Positions 53,941-62,581 of a stretch of DNA of 64,000 nt are shown here, piece after piece. Source of the DNA: an uncultured Dehalococcoidia bacterium (lineage in GTDB: Bacteria > Chloroflexota > Dehalococcoidia > Lucifugimonadales > UBA3495). The stretch spans positions 407,001 through 471,000 of the forward strand of contig CATOSK010000003.1 of NCBI GenBank assembly GCA_951812535.1, written 5' to 3'. The notes beneath the pieces were generated by a model. That model did no database searches, was not told the DNA's origin, and worked only from the letters and a program-made list of their open reading frames with translations. A program made the translations under genes and the position numbers. How positions within the stretch are numbered: position 1 is the stretch's first letter; the number at the start of each line of letters is the position of its first letter.

Positions 53941-56328
53941 TCAGGAAGTTGCAGGGGGTGCCGCTTCCCTCCTCTCACCCTTGGGCATCCAATAGCCCAC
54001 CCGGGGTTCGGTGAAGATGTAGCTGGGACGGTCAGCGTCGTCGGCCAGCTTGCGCCGCAGCTTGCTGACGATGGTGCGCATGGGCCGCACGTCGCTGCTC
54101 CCACCCCAGACCCGCTCCAGCAGGTCCTCGTAGGTCAACACCTGCCCGGCATTGGCCGCCAGCTCCGTCAGCATCCGGTACTCCATCGCCGCAAGATCCA
54201 CCGGACGGTTCCCCAGGGTCACCCGGCGCTGGGCAACGTCCACAACCAGATCGCCGTGCACGTAGGGTTCCGCCGGCCCCGGCGCCTCCCGCCGCCGTAG
54301 GGCCGCCCGGATCCTCGCCCCAAGCTCCGTGGGCGAGAAGGGCTTGACGATGTAGTCCACGGCTCCGGTGTCCAGGGCCCTGGTGATGTGCTCTTCCCGC
54401 CCGTAGGCGGAAAGGAAGATCACAGGCACGTCGGCTAAACCAAGGATGTCCTGCATCAGCTCGACGCCGTCGGCGCCGGCCAGCATCAGGTCCAGCAGCG
54501 CCAGGTGAGGCTTCTCCTCCTGCATCAGGAGCAGGGCCTCCCCTGCGTCCCCGGTCACCACCGGCTGGTAACCCGCCCGGGCCAGGGTGTCCCGGATGTA
54601 GCGAAGGGCCTGGGGATCGTCGTCCACCGCCAGCACCCGCACCCGTTCCTCCGGTTCCCCCTGATGGACGCGGCGTGGGGAGGAAGTTGACACCGCCGGA
54701 CCGCTCCCGGCCTCCTCCACCGTGGGCAGGGTGAAGGTGAAACGCGTCCCCCGTCCCGGCCCGTCGCTCTCGGCCCAGATGCGTCCCCCGTGGGCCTCCA
54801 CGATCCCCTTGCAGATGGCCAGCCCCAGTCCCGTGTCTTCCCCCTGCTCCTCGGATTGGACCCGGGAGAACTTGCGGAACAGGCGGGGAAGCCCCTCCGC
54901 CGGGACGCCCCGGCCCTCGTCGGCCACCGAGAAGGCAACGTGGACGCCCTGGCGCACGGCTCCGAGCCGGATCACCGACGACTGGGGCGAGTGGCGCGCC
55001 GCGTTGGCCAGCAGGTTGCCCAGCACCTGGGCCACCCGGCGCCGGTCCGCCAGCACCAGGGGCAGGTCCGGCGGGACGTCGATTTCCAGGGGGTTCCCAG
55101 CCCCGCCGCTGCTGAATGCGCTGCGGGCCCGGTCCACCAACGCCATGACCTCCGCCGGCTCCGGGCTGACCGGCAGTTCGCCGCTCTCGATGCGGGCCAC
55201 GTCCAGCAGGTCCGCCACCAGGCCGTTCATGTGGTCCGCCTGCTCATCGATGATGCGGAGGAATTGGCGCACCACCGCCGGGTCCATATCAGCCGACGAG
55301 CCCAGCACCGTGGCGGCGGAACCCTTGATGGAGGTCAGGGGCGCCCGCAGCTCGTGGCTCACCATGGCCAGGAAGTCGGCCCGCAGCCGCTCCTGCTCCT
55401 CCACCGCCGCCAGGTCCTGCAGGGTGACCACCACCGACTCCACCGCGCCGCCATCATCGAAGAGGATGGGCGTGGCGTTGAGCAGCACCTTCACGCTCCT
55501 TCCGTCGGGGACCTCCAGGACGATCTCCTCGGCCTGGACCTTCTCCCCGGTGCTCAGCAGCCCGGACAGGGGGAACTGCTGCAGGGAGAACTCCCGCCCG
55601 TCGGCCCGCCGGCAGGTCATCACGTCCAGCAGGTCCATCGGCGATTGGCCGGGATTCCGCAGGCTGTCGACGATCCTCTGCGCCTCCCTGTTGAAAGACT
55701 TGGGGGCTCCAGCTACGGCGTCCAAGACCACCACGCCTACCGGGGAGGTATCTATCAACGCCTCCAAGTCCGCCCTGGCCCGCCGCTCCTCCCGGTGCCG
55801 GCGGGCGTTGGCGATGGCCATGGCCGCCTGGGCGGCGAACATCACCAGCGTTTCCTCGTCTTCCTGGGTGAACTCGCGGTCGTCGGTGTCATGGGCCAGG
55901 TATATGGTGCCGACCCCGGCCCCCTGGTGGCGGATGGGAGCCACCAGCAGGGACATCACCGTGACCGAGGGCAGGAAGCTGGGCATGTTCATCGCGCTCA
56001 GGTGACTGTCCACATTGGAAACCCGCAGGGGTTGTCCCAGCCCGCTGAGATACTCGAAGAAAGCCTGCCCCTGCGGCATGTCCCACAATCCCTGATGCTC
56101 TTCCCTGGTGACGCCGGAGACGAAGAATTCGGGCGTCTGCCCGGCATCGTTCAGGACGGTGAGCGCTCCGTAGCGTGAGTCCGTCAAAGCCCGGGCGCTG
56201 TCCACGACTTCCTGCAGCACCGTCTCGAAGTCCAGGCTCTCGTTGATGCGGAGACTGGCCTGGCTCAACCGGGCGAGGCGCTCCCGCAGCGCTTCGATCT
56301 CTCGAATCAGCTCTTCCGGTGGGTTCAT
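53941..56328 (-). CDS. One-piece two-component regulator: GAF-PAS-histidine kinase-receiver-winged helix
   Basis: A 795-residue soluble protein with no membrane span. A short coiled coil and a GAF domain (about 20-165) come first, then a PAS-like domain (about 185-300). The HisKA H-box FLAMVSHELRAPLTSIKG is near 324, and the ATPase has NLLANAARHSP, DEGRGVPAEGL and EDTGLGLAIC. A receiver (about 565-685) with DDDP, phospho-acceptor LLDLM near 610 and VKPFSP follows. Last is an OmpR/PhoB-type DNA-binding domain (VDLAAMEYRMLTELAAN, RTIVSKLRRKL). Sensor and DNA-binding output are thus fused in one chain. It lies between two near-copies of a promoter and is divergent from two methyltransferase genes, which are its likely targets. 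The signal is unknown. Confidence 0.92.
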   Translation of the reverse strand: MNPPEELIREIEALRERLARLSQASLRINESLDFETVLQEVVDSARALTDSRYGALTVLNDAGQTPEFFVSGVTREEHQGLWDMPQGQAFFEYLSGLGQPLRVSNVDSHLSAMNMPSFLPSVTVMSLLVAPIRHQGAGVGTIYLAHDTDDREFTQEDEETLVMFAAQAAMAIANARRHREERRARADLEALIDTSPVGVVVLDAVAGAPKSFNREAQRIVDSLRNPGQSPMDLLDVMTCRRADGREFSLQQFPLSGLLSTGEKVQAEEIVLEVPDGRSVKVLLNATPILFDDGGAVESVVVTLQDLAAVEEQERLRADFLAMVSHELRAPLTSIKGSAATVLGSSADMDPAVVRQFLRIIDEQADHMNGLVADLLDVARIESGELPVSPEPAEVMALVDRARSAFSSGGAGNPLEIDVPPDLPLVLADRRRVAQVLGNLLANAARHSPQSSVIRLGAVRQGVHVAFSVADEGRGVPAEGLPRLFRKFSRVQSEEQGEDTGLGLAICKGIVEAHGGRIWAESDGPGRGTRFTFTLPTVEEAGSGPAVSTSSPRRVHQGEPEERVRVLAVDDDPQALRYIRDTLARAGYQPVVTGDAGEALLLMQEEKPHLALLDLMLAGADGVELMQDILGLADVPVIFLSAYGREEHITRALDTGAVDYIVKPFSPTELGARIRAALRRREAPGPAEPYVHGDLVVDVAQRRVTLGNRPVDLAAMEYRMLTELAANAGQVLTYEDLLERVWGGSSDVRPMRTIVSKLRRKLADDADRPSYIFTEPRVGYWMPKGERREAAPPATS

Positions 56329-56417
56329 CTCATGACCTTCGTTTCATGACCTTCGTTGCACCGGGGAGGGCCCGGCCCTCCGGTTCTTGGCGGCAGGATT
56401 GGGCGTCGACCGGGGCA

Positions 56418-56505
56418 ATTATGCCGGGTTTTAGGAAAAGTTGCAAGAAGTAATGAAAATACGCGGCAAAAGTAACGGATAGGTTACATAAATGTGTTAT
56501 AGTTT
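56418..56505 (+). promoter_or_regulatory. Promoter-like element, copy 2 of 2, upstream of the methyltransferases
   Basis: ATTATGCCGG at 56418 and TATAGT at 56498-56503, preceded by TGTG as in copy 1, with the same 80-base spacing. TTACA-N4-TGTG lies at 56484-56496 just upstream of the -10. Ungapped comparison with copy 1 gives roughly 60-65 % identity, highest at both ends. A leader of about 260 bases separates it from the first methyltransferase ATG; the leader holds an ACGGCGC/GCGCCGT stem without a T-run. Confidence 0.65.
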
Positions 56506-56771
56506 CCGCCGTTGTTCCCGCCCATGTGGAGGCAAGGGGAGAAATGTGCTTGTACATCAACCGGCCAGAACCCAGGATGAACACGGCGCCGGCGGTCCGC
56601 GCCGTTAGCTGTTGGGACACCTGCGCCCGCGGCGTTCCCCTCGTCGCGTGCGCCCATTGACAAGGATAGGTAAGACCCAAACCCGTCCACTGAAATCCTG
56701 CCAGGTCCGGTACATGCCATTTCCACCCCCGTAAAGGTTTCGCAATTGCAGTAAAAGGAGGTCCTGCGTCA

Positions 56772-57596
56772 ATGTGTGCCCAGGAATCGTCAACGCCCGA
56801 CTATACGATGGGATTCAGCGAAGAAATGCTTGAGTCCCTCAGGCGGTTCACTGCTGAGACTCACGCCGGCCATCTGCTCCCGCATCTCCGGCCCGGCCTG
56901 CGCGTTCTGGACTTCGGCTGTGGGCCGGGCACCATTTCGGTGGGACTGGCCAAGGCGGTCCACCCGGGCGAGTTCCATGGCGTGGACATGGAAGAGTCGC
57001 AGATTGACCAGGCAAGGGAAATCGCCCAGTTCCGCAGACAGGACAAAGCCGTATTTCACGTGGGGGACGTGACCGCCCTGGAGTTCGAGGACGGCTTTTT
57101 CGACGTGGCCCACTGCCACAACCTGCTGATGCACGTGCCGGATACCCATGCCGTGCTCACCGAGGTCAAGCGGGTGCTGAAGCCCGGCGGTCTCATCGCC
57201 TGCCGCGAAATGATCTGCGAGTCCAGCTTTACCCAGCCCGACTTCGGCGTTATCGGAAAGTCCTGGGATATGTTCCAGGACCTTCTCCAGGCCGATGACG
57301 GCCACCCACAGATGGGGAGGGAGTTGAAGGGCCATATCCTGGCGGCCGGGTTTGAGAACGTCCGGTCGACCAATTCTTTCGATATCTACAGCGCGCCCGC
57401 CGATGTCGCTTTCATCCACGGCTTCGCCAAGCAGTGGTTCCTGGCGCCGGAAATCGTGGAGGCAGCCATCAAGTACGGAGCGGCGACACCGGAACTGTGC
57501 GCAGAGATGGGCGCAGCCTACGACCGCTGGAAGGACCATCCCGGGGCCATGTGCGCGCTGGCTTTCGGCGAGGCAATCGCCAACAGGCCGCAATAG
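56772..57596 (+). CDS. Class I SAM-dependent methyltransferase (paralogue 1)
   Basis: A 274-residue UbiE/Methyltransf_11-type enzyme. Motif I is RVLDFGCGPGTISVGLA, followed by HGVDMEESQIDQA, the motif IV segment FDVAHCHNLLMHVPD, and VKRVLKPGGLIACREMI. An AAAAGGAGG site lies seven to eight bases before the ATG. The substrate is unknown; the type often methylates small molecules or quinones. It is the first gene after promoter copy 2 and is followed by a close paralogue. Confidence 0.9.
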   Translation: MCAQESSTPDYTMGFSEEMLESLRRFTAETHAGHLLPHLRPGLRVLDFGCGPGTISVGLAKAVHPGEFHGVDMEESQIDQAREIAQFRRQDKAVFHVGDVTALEFEDGFFDVAHCHNLLMHVPDTHAVLTEVKRVLKPGGLIACREMICESSFTQPDFGVIGKSWDMFQDLLQADDGHPQMGRELKGHILAAGFENVRSTNSFDIYSAPADVAFIHGFAKQWFLAPEIVEAAIKYGAATPELCAEMGAAYDRWKDHPGAMCALAFGEAIANRPQ

Positions 57597-57625
57597 CCGC
57601 CACTCACGAAAAGGAGCAAGGGAAA

Positions 57626-58453
57626 TTGACTCAACCGGAATCGCCAACGCCTGATTACGCCCTCAGCTACGGTGATGCGTTCGCCGGTCTGCAGCCGCTG
57701 CACAACGCCAGGACCAACGCCGCCTACCTGCTCCCGATGCTCAGGCCCGGCCTGCGCCTGCTGGACTTCGGCTGCGGCTCCGGTGACATATCGGTGGGTT
57801 TGGCCGAGGCCGTAGCGCCCGGCGAGCTGCATGGGGTTGACCCGGAAGAGGCGCAGATTGAGCTGGCCCGGTCCCTGGCCGTTTCGGCGGGAACAGACAA
57901 CGCGGTATTCCAGGTTGGGGACGTGACGGCCCTGCCCTTCCCAGAGGGTTTTTTCGACGTGGCCCACTGCCACACCGTCCTGATGTACGTCCCGGATACC
58001 CAGGCCGCGCTGGCGGAAGTGAAGCGGGTGCTGAAGCCCGGAGGTCTCATCGCCTGCCGCGAAATGATCTGCGAGTCCTGCTTCGTCCATCCCGACCTGG
58101 GAATCATGAAGACTGGGTGGAACGCGCTCGAGGACCTGCTGTATTTTGACGAAGGGCATCCCCAGATGGGGAAGGAAATGAAGGCCCATATTCTGGAGGC
58201 CGGATTCACGAATATTCAGGTGTCCGCTTCTTTCGACACTCACAGCGCCCCGGCCGAAGTGGCCCTGATCCACTCTCTCGCCAGGCGATGGTTCTCGTCG
58301 CCGGAAATGCTGGGAGCGGCCAGCGCATACGACATGCCCGGCATGACCCAGAGCCTGTTTGAAAGACTGAGCGCCGCCATTGACGAGTGGAAGGACTTGC
58401 CCGACGCGGCGGTGGCCTACGCCTACGGAGAGGCCGTCGCCAACAAGCCGTAA
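57626..58453 (+). CDS. Class I SAM-dependent methyltransferase (paralogue 2)
   Basis: A 275-residue tandem paralogue of the gene before it; the blocks LRPGLRLLDFGCGSGDISVG, FDVAHCHTVLMYVPDTQ and KRVLKPGGLIACREMICESC are nearly identical. The TTG at 57626 is the start, nine bases after GGAG; no ATG fits. The two differ most in the C-terminal third, which may set substrate choice. It is 29 bases downstream of paralogue 1 and presumably co-transcribed. Confidence 0.88.
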   Translation: MTQPESPTPDYALSYGDAFAGLQPLHNARTNAAYLLPMLRPGLRLLDFGCGSGDISVGLAEAVAPGELHGVDPEEAQIELARSLAVSAGTDNAVFQVGDVTALPFPEGFFDVAHCHTVLMYVPDTQAALAEVKRVLKPGGLIACREMICESCFVHPDLGIMKTGWNALEDLLYFDEGHPQMGKEMKAHILEAGFTNIQVSASFDTHSAPAEVALIHSLARRWFSSPEMLGAASAYDMPGMTQSLFERLSAAIDEWKDLPDAAVAYAYGEAVANKP

Positions 58454-58485
58454 AGCCGAATTGAGGGGAGGCCACGCCGATGCGG

Positions 58486-58627
58486 CTCTGGCCGCCACTA
58501 CGGCAACTACGTTCTGAACCAGGTCCGCCTCTGCCGGGACCGGCGGGACTTGGCAATCCAGCCGGGGGATACGGGGAAGCCGGAGGACTATCCGGCTGGG
58601 CCGGCGTTGCCGAGGAAGGATGGGTAA
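58486..58627 (+). pseudogene. Possible 3' remnant of a lost gene
   Basis: One frame reads GRHYGNYVLNQVRLCRDRRD, then LAIQPGDTGKPEDYP, and ends with a TAA at 58625 just before the next gene. It has coding-like composition but no proper start, so it may be the tail of a deleted gene. I cannot name the family, and chance cannot be excluded. Confidence 0.25.
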
Positions 58628-58636
58628 GGGGGAATT

Positions 58637-59656
58637 ATGGCTGACAGCAATACTTTGTTGGTCCACTTGTCACGAGGGTTTACCAATCGCACCGAGGAGG
58701 TTGCTACCGAAGCTCTCGGCTTCATCTTCGATAAATCAGCAGCCTCCAGAGAAGCATTGGATGACGTAGTCCGCTCCGGCGTCAGTGGTGTTGCCCCCGT
58801 GTCCAAGGTGCTGACTCAAAAACAAGATTGGGGCGACGGCACCCGGCCTGACCTATCTGGCATGGACGAAGGAAACACAGAACGGGTGCTCATAGAAGCC
58901 AAGTTCCGTGCTGATTTAACTGCACGTCAACCCAATGATTACCTAGACCGGCTACCGGAAGAGGGACTGTCGGTGCTCATGTTTGTCGTTCCCGAAGACA
59001 GAATTGCCCGGTTATGGCCAGAGTTACGGCAACGGGCCGACCGCAGGGGAAAGAAACTGTCCGACATTGATGGCGAGCGGAAATGTGTGCGTGTGGACGA
59101 TACTGGCAGGCATCTAATGGTAGTCAGTTGGTCAAGTCTGCTGGATACAATGGCTGCGAAGACCAGAGAAGCAGGAGAGTCGAGCGTAGAATCGGATATT
59201 CAGCAATTACGAAGCCTTGCCCAGTATGGGGAGGACAGGACCTTCGCTCCGATTCGCGAAAGCGGCGAAGATTTTGGTCCTGACTCGCAGCGCTCCCGTG
59301 ATTTACAGCATGTTATCGATATGGCGACGGACCGAGGGGTCGCGCAAGGATGGGCATCCAAGAGAGGACTCAACCGGACTCCTCGATCCTACGGCTATGG
59401 CCGTTACCTTCTGCTTTCCAACACGGTTGTTTGGCTCGGCATCAACGGTGACTTGTGGAGAGACAATGGGGAAACGCCCTTGTGGGTGGAACCCTATCCT
59501 GCCAAGGGGGTCAGAGTGGTCGATTTGTGGGCGGAGTCGGAACTGTATGGGCCATCTAAGAGCTGGATCCCCGTTCGCCTAAAGCCGGATGTTGAGTTCG
59601 ATGAGTGGCTGGAAGACGTCCTCAACCAACTGAAGTCCATCGCCGATGCCCTGTAA
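58637..59656 (+). CDS. Uncharacterised protein with PD-(D/E)XK nuclease-like N-terminal half
   Basis: A 339-residue protein I do not recognise by name. Near residues 72-96 the text TRPDLSGMD...RVLIEAKFRADL fits the PD-(D/E)XK core, with Asp in PDLSG and the E-x-K of IEAK, followed by LPEEGLSVLMFVVPEDR, a plausible core strand. The C-terminal half (about 230-339) has a separate domain with YGYGRYLLLSNTVVWLGING. There is no signal peptide or membrane span. The DNA is less GC-rich than its neighbours and the codon use looks different, suggesting transfer. Stand-alone proteins of this kind often sit in defence loci, but no partner gene is here. Confidence 0.6.
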   Translation: MADSNTLLVHLSRGFTNRTEEVATEALGFIFDKSAASREALDDVVRSGVSGVAPVSKVLTQKQDWGDGTRPDLSGMDEGNTERVLIEAKFRADLTARQPNDYLDRLPEEGLSVLMFVVPEDRIARLWPELRQRADRRGKKLSDIDGERKCVRVDDTGRHLMVVSWSSLLDTMAAKTREAGESSVESDIQQLRSLAQYGEDRTFAPIRESGEDFGPDSQRSRDLQHVIDMATDRGVAQGWASKRGLNRTPRSYGYGRYLLLSNTVVWLGINGDLWRDNGETPLWVEPYPAKGVRVVDLWAESELYGPSKSWIPVRLKPDVEFDEWLEDVLNQLKSIADAL

Positions 59657-59675
59657 GCAACCATACCTACAAGCA

Positions 59676-60953
59676 TTACCCCGAAATCCCCGCCAGCTGC
59701 TCAAAGTAGTCGGGGAAGGTTTTAGAGACGCAGTCGGGGTTGTTGATGGTGATGGGGGCGTCGCCGAGGGCGGCCAGGGAGAAGCTCATGGCCATGCGGT
59801 GGTCGTTGTAGGTGTCTATGGCGGCAGGAGTGATGCGCTCCGGCGGAGTGATTTTCAGGTAGTCGGGCCCTTCCTCCACCCGGGCGCCCACCTTGCGAAG
59901 CTCGGCGGCCATGGCGGCCAGCCGGTCGGTCTCCTTGACCCGCCAGTTGCCCACGTTGCGGATGGTGGTCTGGCCCTGGGCGAACAGGGCGGCGGTGGCG
60001 ACCGTCATGGCGGCGTCGGGGATGTGGTTCAGGTCCAGGTCCACTCCGTGGAGGTCGCCGCGGCCCACCTCGATCCAGTCTTCACCCCGGCGTACGGGAG
60101 CGCCCATCTGCTCCAGCACGTCGGCGAGGCGGACATCCCCCTGCACGCTGGACAGTCCGACCCCCTGGACTCGGACAGTGCCGCCCCGGATGGCAGCGGC
60201 GGCGAGGAAGTAGGTCGCCGAGGAGGCGTCTCCCTCCACCAGCGCGCTCCCCGGGGACTGGTATCCCTGGCCCCCCGCGACGCGGAACTGTTGGTAGCCG
60301 TCGGCTTCGACGTTCGCGCCAAACCGCCTCATCACCGCCACGGTCATGTCGATGTAGGGCTTGGAAACCAGGTCGCCAACGACGTCGATGACCATGTCCT
60401 CCCGGGCCAGGGGCGCTGACAGGAGGATGGCGGTGAGGTACTGGCTGGAGACGTTGCCGCGAACGGAAACCCTTCCCCCGGGGATGCCCCGGGCGTGGAT
60501 GCGGAGCGGGGGGCAGCCGTCCTTGTCCAGGTATTCAATGTCAGCGCCCATGGGACGGAGGGCGTCCACCAGGTCCTCTATGGGCCTCTCATACATCCGG
60601 GGTTCGCCGGTCAGGGTGAACTCCCCTTCTCCCAGGCACAGGGCGGCGCATATCGAGCGCATGGTGGTGCCGGAGTTGCCGAGGAACAGCTCCGTCTGCT
60701 GCTGCGGAAAGGGGCCGCCCAGTCCCTGCACCCGGCAGACGGTATTGTTGCGGGAAAGCTCCAGCCCGACGCCGAGCCGTTGCAGGGAGTCAATCATCCG
60801 GCTCGTATCATCGCTCTCGAGGAGGTTGTATACCTGGGTGACGCCACGGGAAAGGGCGGACAGGAGCAGGATCCGGTTGGAAAGGCTCTTGGATCCGGGT
60901 AGGGAAATCTCGCCGTTGACCCGGGAAATGGGGTTTAGCACCAGTTGTTCCAT
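59676..60953 (-). CDS. aroA: 3-Phosphoshikimate 1-carboxyvinyltransferase (EPSP synthase)
   Basis: A 425-residue enzyme that joins shikimate-3-phosphate and PEP in aromatic amino acid synthesis. [88 protein letters not shown] and the ending [13 protein letters not shown] are present. It follows the class I E. coli enzyme closely over its whole length, more than I would expect for a Chloroflexota gene. The residue at the position of E. coli Pro101 is Ser. It stands alone here, with no other shikimate gene nearby. Confidence 0.95.
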   Translation of the reverse strand: MEQLVLNPISRVNGEISLPGSKSLSNRILLLSALSRGVTQVYNLLESDDTSRMIDSLQRLGVGLELSRNNTVCRVQGLGGPFPQQQTELFLGNSGTTMRSICAALCLGEGEFTLTGEPRMYERPIEDLVDALRPMGADIEYLDKDGCPPLRIHARGIPGGRVSVRGNVSSQYLTAILLSAPLAREDMVIDVVGDLVSKPYIDMTVAVMRRFGANVEADGYQQFRVAGGQGYQSPGSALVEGDASSATYFLAAAAIRGGTVRVQGVGLSSVQGDVRLADVLEQMGAPVRRGEDWIEVGRGDLHGVDLDLNHIPDAAMTVATAALFAQGQTTIRNVGNWRVKETDRLAAMAAELRKVGARVEEGPDYLKITPPERITPAAIDTYNDHRMAMSFSLAALGDAPITINNPDCVSKTFPDYFEQLAGISG

Positions 60954-60984
60954 CGGGACGCTCCGTATAGGGCAGTTTCATTAA

Positions 60985-61214
60985 TTAGAGGCGTTTCCTG
61001 GCCAATGCATCGTAACGCGGGTCGTACCATTCAGCCGGTCTACCCCCGCCACCGGGAGGCAAACGAAGGGTGGGCTTCCGCGGCCATCTCGCGAAGGGCC
61101 CTCTCGATGAGGGACTGGAGGAAGACTCCACGGGCCCGCGCGTACCGCTTGGCCATCGGAATCAATTCAGCGTCAATCCTGAGCGTCAATCCTGATGGTA
61201 AGCTTTTGCTTCAC
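60985..61214 (-). pseudogene. Broken ribbon-helix-helix (DUF6364/CopG-type) antitoxin gene
   Basis: From GTG 61214 the minus strand reads MKQKLTIRIDA, then breaks; after skipping one copy of a perfect 13-bp tandem duplication (61169-61181 and 61182-61194) the frame continues ELIPMAKRYARARGVFLQSL and IERALREMAAEAHPSFASRW. A second break, one extra G in the GGGGG run near 61043-61047, then restores RPAEWYDPRYDALARKRL and a TAA at 60985-60987. Removing 13 + 1 bases from 230 leaves 216, exactly 72 codons. The rebuilt protein looks like an antitoxin. No PIN-domain or other toxin gene lies beside it. Confidence 0.75.
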
Positions 61215-61496
61215 ACCGGCTGGGACCACCAGACAATTACACGCATTGGCACCGCCAGTGTACGTATCCCAACCACGGCTTTCAAGGCTCCTGGCCCGAA
61301 GCCTCAGGGCTATCGCGCTTGAAAGATACCACCATGCAGATGCCGCAGTTCGATGCCCATATACCGTATTGTCAACTATTGTCTTGGGTAACTTCTCGAC
61401 TATCGATCCCTCACTTTATCAAAGGGGGCGGCCGGATCGTGAGCGTCAATGGGTCTTCGAGAACCCAAATGCGATTGCCCTGCCCGAAGCCTGAAT
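61215..61496. other. Gap between the broken antitoxin and the cobalamin promoter
   Basis: About 280 bases without a supported gene. Frames at 61195-61494 and 61319-61747 lack any domain and overlap the promoter or the riboswitch. Confidence 0.4.
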
Positions 61497-61525
61497 TTGA
61501 CATCCCACATTCCCTCGGCTATAGT
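61497..61525 (+). promoter_or_regulatory. Promoter of the cobalamin operon
   Basis: A perfect TTGACA (61497-61502), a 17-base spacer and TATAGT (61520-61525). Transcription would start near 61532, about 60 bases before the riboswitch core. Confidence 0.8.
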
Positions 61526-61589
61526 TGCCCGTGCTCCTATTCGCGGTTGCGGATAGGCAGTTTTAACAAGCGAAACTTCCTCCCGGGGA

Positions 61590-61742
61590 ATCTTGAGGGT
61601 TTAATAGGGAAGACGGTGGAAGTCCGTCACGGTTGCGCCACTGTGTGTGGGGAGCTGCCCGGTGACAATGCCACTGCCCGCACCGGCGGGCGGGAAGGCG
61701 CCGGTCCAGCGGCGATCCACGAGTCAGGAGACCTGCCCCGGG
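61590..61742 (+). promoter_or_regulatory. Cobalamin riboswitch
   Basis: The core runs from TTTAATAGGGAAGACGGTGG through TCCGTCACGGTTGCGCCACT to the B12-box region GAGTCAGGAGACCTGCC near 61722-61738, in the order seen in B12 riboswitches. GCCACTG occurs twice, near 61637 and 61669. A terminator hairpin follows about 100 bases downstream, so binding of B12 should switch off cobH, cbiX and cbiD by early termination. Confidence 0.9.
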
Positions 61743-61843
61743 AGTGAGAACCCGATCTGCGGCAACAGAAAGGGTTCCGGTACGTTCGGGTTCCAACCGC
61801 CAATTAACATCAGGGTTGGATTCGGGCGGACTTCGAACTCTGA

Positions 61844-61875
61844 CACCCCCTGAGCCGTTGAGCCGGGGGGTTTTG
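61844..61875 (+). terminator. Riboswitch-linked terminator
   Basis: ACCCCC (61845-61850) pairs with GGGGGT (61866-61871), and TTTTG follows. It lies 57 bases before the cobH ATG and is the likely expression platform of the B12 riboswitch. Confidence 0.75.
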
Positions 61876-61931
61876 TTTCGCAGGGGAATCGACCCGGTCC
61901 CTCGGATAGGCGAAAGAGGCTGCCCCAACGA

Positions 61932-62573
61932 ATGACCCTGGTAGAAAAATACGCGCTGCTTCCCGACGAGATCGACCGGGAAAGCCTGAAGATGGTCCAG
62001 GCGGACCTTCCTTCGGGGTTGACGCTGTCTCCAAAGGAGCACTACGTCCTCTGCCGCATCGTGAGGGCGGAAGGGGACGCGGGGATCGCTCCGTCGGTGA
62101 AATTCAGTCCAGGCGCGGTGGACGCCGGACTGGGTGCGCTGAAGGCGTCCGCGCCGGTGGTAACCGACGTGCGGATGGTGGAGATGGGCATCTCCAAGGC
62201 ACTCCTCCGCGGCGCCAGCGTGACCACCAACTGCATGATTGACGCCCCGGAAGTTGCGGAGAGGGCCCAGCGGGAAAGCACCACCCGCTCGGTGGCGGCG
62301 GTACGCGAACTGGCCCCGAAAACGACCGGCGCGGTGTGCGCCATCGGCAACGCTCCCACGGCTCTCCTGGCCCTGCTGGATCTGATTGATGCAGGAGAGG
62401 TCAATCCGGCCCTGGTTATCGGGATGCCGGTCGGGTTCGTGGCCTGCGCCGAATCCAAGGACGAACTGGTCAAGCGCAACGTTCCCTATATCACCGTCCT
62501 GGGCCGTCGCGGCGGAAGCTCGGCGGCGGCAGCCACGGTTAACGCCCTATTGGACCTTCTAAAAGTCGAGTAG
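61932..62573 (+). CDS. cobH/cbiC: Precorrin-8X / cobalt-precorrin-8 methylmutase
   Basis: A 213-residue enzyme that moves the C-11 methyl group to C-12 to give hydrogenobyrinic or cobyrinic acid. Family blocks are VTDVRMVEMGI, VTTNCMIDAPEVAE, GAVCAIGNAPTALLALLDL and PALVIGMPVGFVACAESK. It ends just before the TTG of cbiX, and the two are clearly co-transcribed below the riboswitch. Because CbiX and CbiD follow, the anaerobic (early cobalt) route is the more likely, so cbiC is the better name. Confidence 0.93.
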   Translation: MTLVEKYALLPDEIDRESLKMVQADLPSGLTLSPKEHYVLCRIVRAEGDAGIAPSVKFSPGAVDAGLGALKASAPVVTDVRMVEMGISKALLRGASVTTNCMIDAPEVAERAQRESTTRSVAAVRELAPKTTGAVCAIGNAPTALLALLDLIDAGEVNPALVIGMPVGFVACAESKDELVKRNVPYITVLGRRGGSSAAAATVNALLDLLKVE

Positions 62574-62581
62574 ACCAGACA

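Noticed and set aside
61319..61747. 142-codon frame upstream of cobH
   Set aside because: It runs through the cobalamin promoter and riboswitch, and its translation has no recognisable domain.
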